Below, piece by piece: positions 60,304-64,000 of a stretch of 64,000 nt of DNA (position 1 is its first letter; each line of letters opens with the position of its first letter). The stretch lies in contig JAJEKV010000008.1 of assembly GCA_021234155.1 (NCBI GenBank), forward strand, positions 3,886,085 to 3,950,084, read 5' to 3'. Below the pieces are notes generated by a model that saw only the letters and a program-made list of their open reading frames with translations, was not told the origin of the DNA and did not search any database. The position numbers were made by a program, and so were the translations under genes. Source of the DNA: Isoetes taiwanensis. Taxonomy: Eukaryota; Streptophyta; Lycopodiopsida; Isoetales; Isoetaceae.

Positions 60304-61280
60304 ATGGCAAGTCCATCTTTTTCAAAGGCGCCATTCGCACACAATGTCGTGGAGGCTCCGCGAACAGTGTGCTTGTCCCGAAAATCACGCCCTTTCTATC
60401 ACTTTTAAAGTAGATTCTATCCCGAGAATTGGGTTCGGACCGATGATTTTACAGACCACGGAATTTTTAGCAAACTATGCGGGGATGGGCTCCTTGATGA
60501 TGCCCTTTGGTACTGCAGAGATTATACAGAGCAAGGGATTTCTATAACTAGAAATAATGCATATTCTCTTTTGTCGAATGTGATAAAAGAAAGGAATTGA
60601 AATATACCAAGCAAGTTTTGTCTCTTATGATCCGCAATGGACTTGATGTAATTGCAGCTTTGAGTGACCATGTTGTCAAGCTTCTTTCCTACCATGAAAG
60701 GTTGCTTGAAGCAAACCAATCATTTAGCAAGATTGGGAAACCAAGCGCACACATGAAGTAACAATTATTTTGGCAAATGCCAATTTACACGAGGGGCATG
60801 CTGCTCTTGAATTGTATCATAGAATGCAAATTATCGGGCTTAAAAATTGACAAATATATCTCTTGCCATTCTCAAGGCATGTACAAAGTGGAATTGACTC
60901 TTCCACAAGGAAGGGTAATCCATGGCCAAATCATCAAGTGAATTGAAAGTAGATGTTATGACAGAAATACACTGGTTCATATGTACGCATCTCATGCGAA
61001 ACCGGGGATTCATGCGATTATATTTAACCATTTAGAAAGTCCATCATCGTTGTTCGGAATGCAATGATTGCGGGATATGCCCAAAGATGGAGAAAATGTT
61101 CTGGCTCTAGAATGCTTTCAAAAAGATGGAGGATGAGGGCATAAGACCAAATGTTGTGTCCTGGACTACCCTAGATTGCGGGGATACGCCCAACATGGAG
61201 AGGGTCATTTTGCTCTCTCTCACAAAACATTCAAAAGGTCTGGATTTATGGCCTCTTGTGTTCAAATTAATAAATGAGAG
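60304..61280 (+). pseudogene. PPR-protein pseudogene carried by the Harbinger-like element
   Basis: Pentatricopeptide-repeat proteins bind organellar RNA. Starting at about 60304 (MASPSFSKAPF), the shifted frames read KLCGDGLLDDALWYCRD, NNAYSLL, QVLSLMIRNGLDVIAALSDH, then AALELYHRMQ-like, LAILKACT, GRVIHGQII, VLALECF-KMEDEGIRPNVVSWTTL and GYAQHGEGHFAL. This is the order of PLS-type plant PPR repeats, about four to five of them. At least eight frameshifts and stops are present and the C-terminal domain is missing. Intron-less, as most PPR genes are. The wording resembles fern and lycophyte PPRs. It probably derives from a captured host gene; capture by this element is inferred from its position between the TIRs. 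Confidence 0.72.
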
Positions 61281-62645
61281 CATCTGAATTCAAAGCACTA
61301 GTTTTTCAAACAACGGGGACACGAAAGCTCCAAAAGGATGGATCAGTCAATCACATTTTTTGTTACGGGCTTAACTCCCAAAGGACCAAGATCCATAGCA
61401 TTTCCTTTCAAAGACAAGCACGAGGAAGAAGATTGTTTTCTCGGCCAAAGAATGAGTTACGAAAAGACGGAAAAAAACCTGCTTCATCTCTATCCTAACT
61501 TCAATTCCTCCGTGCCCATCTCCATTTCCATCACGGATTGGACCGTCGCCGTCATTAACTGGCGCTAAAGTGACGTCGTCGGGGTCACTATAATTTTTTA
61601 CATTTCGTAGTGTATTTTAACGATCTAGTTAAAATTTTGTTAACAGCATATTAACTACGATGTTGATGTGAAGAAAGATTTGGTTAAGGTTTTCTGGTTA
61701 AAAAAAGTTAACCACCACTAACTTAATTTTATTAACTTAACTTGTGGTGTGAAAATTTTTGTAGTTAAAAATACTAACTAAACCTAACTTAACAACGGGT
61801 CCGAATGGACCCTAATGAGCTTGTTTTTGCATTGGTTTCATATCATTTTGAACTTCCATACTATGATTTTTTGGGAGGACATCATAGAGTAAGTTTTATT
61901 CTATATGGGGAAATATTAATCATTATTATAAGTTACCTAAAATTGAGATCAAAAGTGAAAGTCCAAACATCAAATTCAAGGCCAACCAACATTTTTATAG
62001 GATGGAGAAACTTGTCAATTGCTTATATATCAAATATTAGCTCAAAATGCATTTCCCTGTGAAAGTTGTTGTATTTAAACTACTACTGCCTTCTGGGAAC
62101 CATAATTGATTCTGAGGAGGCAGAAAGCAGTTTTGACCCTGTCATGTTTGAATGGCCCTATCTTTCTTCACAAACTTCAGATTGACATGTGCTTTTTTGT
62201 TTCCTTTTCTCTATCTCGTGTAGAAAAATATCATGGTAATCAAAAAATTTGAAAAAATTGTTTTGTCGAGACAGTTTGACTTTATGTAAACATGAAGCTT
62301 TTGGTACTTGACCCCCCTGAGTTTGCTAGAGAATAACTTACAAGAATGGAGGTATATATATTTTTAGGTATTTTTCTAGTGGACCGTAACTGCTATATAT
62401 GGACTCCTAAGAAGGGTTCGAATAGATTTTGTACCATTGATTTTATATGAATTTTAAAGTGAACTCTTCAAATGGACCATTTCTGGTCCATCACCTGACC
62501 ACTCTAGTGTTAATCTAATAAAAATAAACATCTAACATGATTTGTATACTCTTTTATGAAGTATAGCTTGGTGTGTTTTACCTTATACATGTCGTTTCCA
62601 AAACATTATTAGCAGCTACAATATTGTGTGATTTGGTATTGGCAG

Positions 62646-62686
62646 GCCATTCTTTAGGAGGTGCCATTCTCTACAGCATAATCAAG
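62646..62686 (+). CDS. Lipase-type exon with GHSLGG nucleophile elbow
   Basis: A 41-bp exon between TTGGCAG and GTGAGA. With a G carried over from the previous exon it reads GHSLGGAILYSIIK. GxSxG in the form GHSLGG is the nucleophile elbow of alpha/beta-hydrolase lipases, with Ser as the catalytic residue; the following small-hydrophobic helix AILYSII fits that fold. It is on the same strand as the candidate exons at 54838-55960. The catalytic Asp and His would be in later exons outside or not recognised here. Family within the lipases (class 3, DUF676 or other) cannot be decided from one exon. Confidence 0.5.
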
Positions 62687-64000
62687 GTGAGAAGGCAATT
62701 ATAGTGCATTGCTTCTTATTGAACCGTTAGCAGAGCTGGAGTCCTGTACTTCATTCGTTATACTTTGTCATAGAGATGAATCCATCTTCAAGTTTATTAG
62801 TTTGTTTCAGAGGTCAGTTTGCATATAGGTCTGAGTCTGGACAATTCCGTATGGTATTTTCTTTCCATCTTTGAGCTTTGAAGATATCATTTTTTTATAG
62901 CTTTGTGAAAATGCCATTCCTCTTAACATTCCAAAGCTCACAGTTAAATATGCCAAGGCTTAAACATGGTTTAGCATTATGTTTGAGATTCATTTTGTGG
63001 GCTGGCGTATATATGCTTTGAGTAATTTGAAGTCTTTTTTGTAATCAGGAGTATACTTATTGCTCTAGTGCAAAAAGCAATAGATGGCAACGTTTGAGTT
63101 GCACTTTCTAGAGGCAAATAATCTATATTCTTTTTAAATCCATGGCATCAATTTCTCATTTGATATTAGGTTAACATAACATTGACTTATGGATTTTATT
63201 ATCCCACCACAGAACTTTCTCTGATTTAGTAGGTCTGGCATCCTATCTTTAGTATGCAAAGAGGAGGACCAGAACTCACCAGACGAGGGGATTTGCATTT
63301 TCCACGTCTTGCAGTTGTGACATCCAATCTCAATTTATAATTCATCCTTTGTACTACTTAAAGTTGGCAATGGCTATAATTTCTGATTTGTTGTCATCCT
63401 TTTTAAATCAAGACTTCTTAGGGAACATAACCGCTTATTATTTAGGTGAATCTGCCTATACTCCAGAGCTGAAATCCTTTTAAAGGCTTCTTTATCTGTA
63501 ATGTGTTGAGATGAGTTATCTTGCAATTTTTAGAGCCAAGACCAGAGGAGTTTATTATATTCTAAAAATCAACTCTGTTTGAAAGAATTGATTGAGACTC
63601 ACATTGTAGTAAGCAATCTCCCCTTTTCATTTGTTTGCTGGTATACCTTGAAAATGTTTTACAAATGTTAATGGTTTCTACTGCAACCTCTGGTTGATTT
63701 TGTTCCCAACAACTGCCCTATTACGAGGGATAACAGGAAAATGGAACTCCCTTCATCTTTTTTTCAGTTAAGACAAATAAGCTTAGCTCTCCCATGAAAT
63801 CTTTTATTAGTTGAGACAAATAAGCTTCATCCGTGAAGATCTCTTTCCAATTAAAATAAATAAGATTCATATTCACATGTTTGCCATAAATGAGTAATTT
63901 GTTCTTCATTTTTAACCTTTTGATAACTTCTCTTAGACTATAAAACCTAGAGTATGCATTGCCGGAATGGCCAATATGTTAATAAGAAGTCATTAGAGCA
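62687..64000. other. Probable intron sequence to the end of the window
   Basis: AT-rich with no frame of note. A possible acceptor, CGTCTTGCAG, stands at about 63315, but the text after it meets a stop quickly in each frame. A short duplicated phrase (ATTAGTTGAGACAAATAAGCTT-like) occurs near 63765-63860. No end of the lipase-type gene is visible. Confidence 0.4.

Larger units (their letters stand above)
58427..61812. mobile_element. PIF/Harbinger-like element nested in the TTAA element
   Basis: TIRs GGGTATCTTCAGACCCGTCG (58427) and GGGTCCATTCGGACCCGTTG (reverse complement of the end at 61812) continue as GTTA(G)GTTAGGTTAA-rich subterminal repeats. The 3-bp duplication TAA flanks it (58424-58426, 61813-61815), as expected for PIF/Harbinger (TWA targets). 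No transposase or Myb-like gene is seen in its 3.4 kb. It carries a PPR pseudogene. Confidence 0.75.
56444..62509. mobile_element. 6.07 kb DNA transposon with 13-bp TIRs and TTAA target duplication
   Basis: The ends are CACTAGAGTGGTC at 56444 and a perfect complement ending at 62509. TTAA stands on both sides (56440-56443, 62510-62513). A subterminal phrase ATGGACCAGAA(T/A)TGGTCCA is inverted between the two ends, and GGACC/GGTCC words recur inside (near 57704, 58023, 58360, 62388). Removing the nested element leaves about 2.7 kb without coding capacity, so it is non-autonomous. The TTAA duplication is that of piggyBac elements; the CACTA start recalls En/Spm, but that superfamily makes 3-bp duplications. 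Confidence 0.8.

Noticed and set aside
56444-62509. Straightforward CACTA (En/Spm) element
   Set aside because: The flanks duplicate TTAA, not 3 bp (TAA left, TTA right are not direct repeats). Kept as an open question rather than a call.

Overview
This is a stretch of nuclear DNA from a land plant, built almost entirely of mobile elements and their remains. The evidence is GT-AG introns in several loci, Ty3/gypsy-type LTRs with initiator-Met-tRNA primer sites (TGGTATCAGAGC), a Mutator-like (MULE) transposase with a SWIM zinc finger, a Ulp1-type SUMO protease carried by that MULE, and a PPR pseudogene. The PPR text resembles the expanded PPR families of ferns and lycophytes; I lean towards a fern, but this is inference. 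No rRNA, tRNA, CRISPR or bacterial-type operon was seen.

Layout. A ~12.6 kb segment is present twice in direct orientation: copy A (1-16241, left end outside the window) and copy B (26604-39154). Each holds, in order: the end of an unknown gene family (here 'gene X', motif IIDGKHSIKAQ), a minus-strand fragment with a HAD-hydrolase-like FDLDGTIID motif, a GC-richer leader ORF, and a Ulp1-type MULE. The MULE has a long terminal inverted repeat (TIR) packed with GTGATCCC-7 nt-GGGATCAC hairpins, a plus-strand C2H2 zinc-finger/Ulp1 peptidase locus, a second hairpin array, and a minus-strand MULE transposase convergent with the peptidase. Copy B keeps its right TIR (to 40345); copy A is cut at about 16241. 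Copy A alone carries a short-LTR retroelement (5698-9244, target duplication GACCT). The matching empty site is in copy B.

Between A and B lies a decayed gypsy-like element (16246-24160 or beyond) with a gag zinc-knuckle remnant, a polypurine tract and a long LTR, followed by more of gene X (24660-28320). After MULE B come a LINE-like 3' tail, unassigned DNA with small tandem repeats, and an inverted gene X locus (42982-50772, minus strand) split by a gag-only LTR element (43456-46410). Next are an inverted LTR fragment and a 1.16 kb tandem duplication.

The right end (54838-64000) may be a host gene: short plus-strand candidate exons and a lipase-type GHSLGG exon at 62646-62686. A 6.07 kb element with 13-bp perfect TIRs and TTAA target duplications (56444-62509) lies between them. 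Inside it is nested a PIF/Harbinger-like element (58427-61812, TAA duplication) carrying the PPR pseudogene.

The most distinctive features are the hairpin arrays at the MULE ends and between its two convergent genes, the zinc finger joined to a Ulp1 peptidase, the multi-copy gene X family with its GCGC near-palindromes, and a strikingly regular pattern of copy A/B differences (CAG in A reads as CGT in B; CTG as CCG). That pattern may be a sequencing artefact at methylated CHG sites, so many of the frameshifts reported here may not be real.
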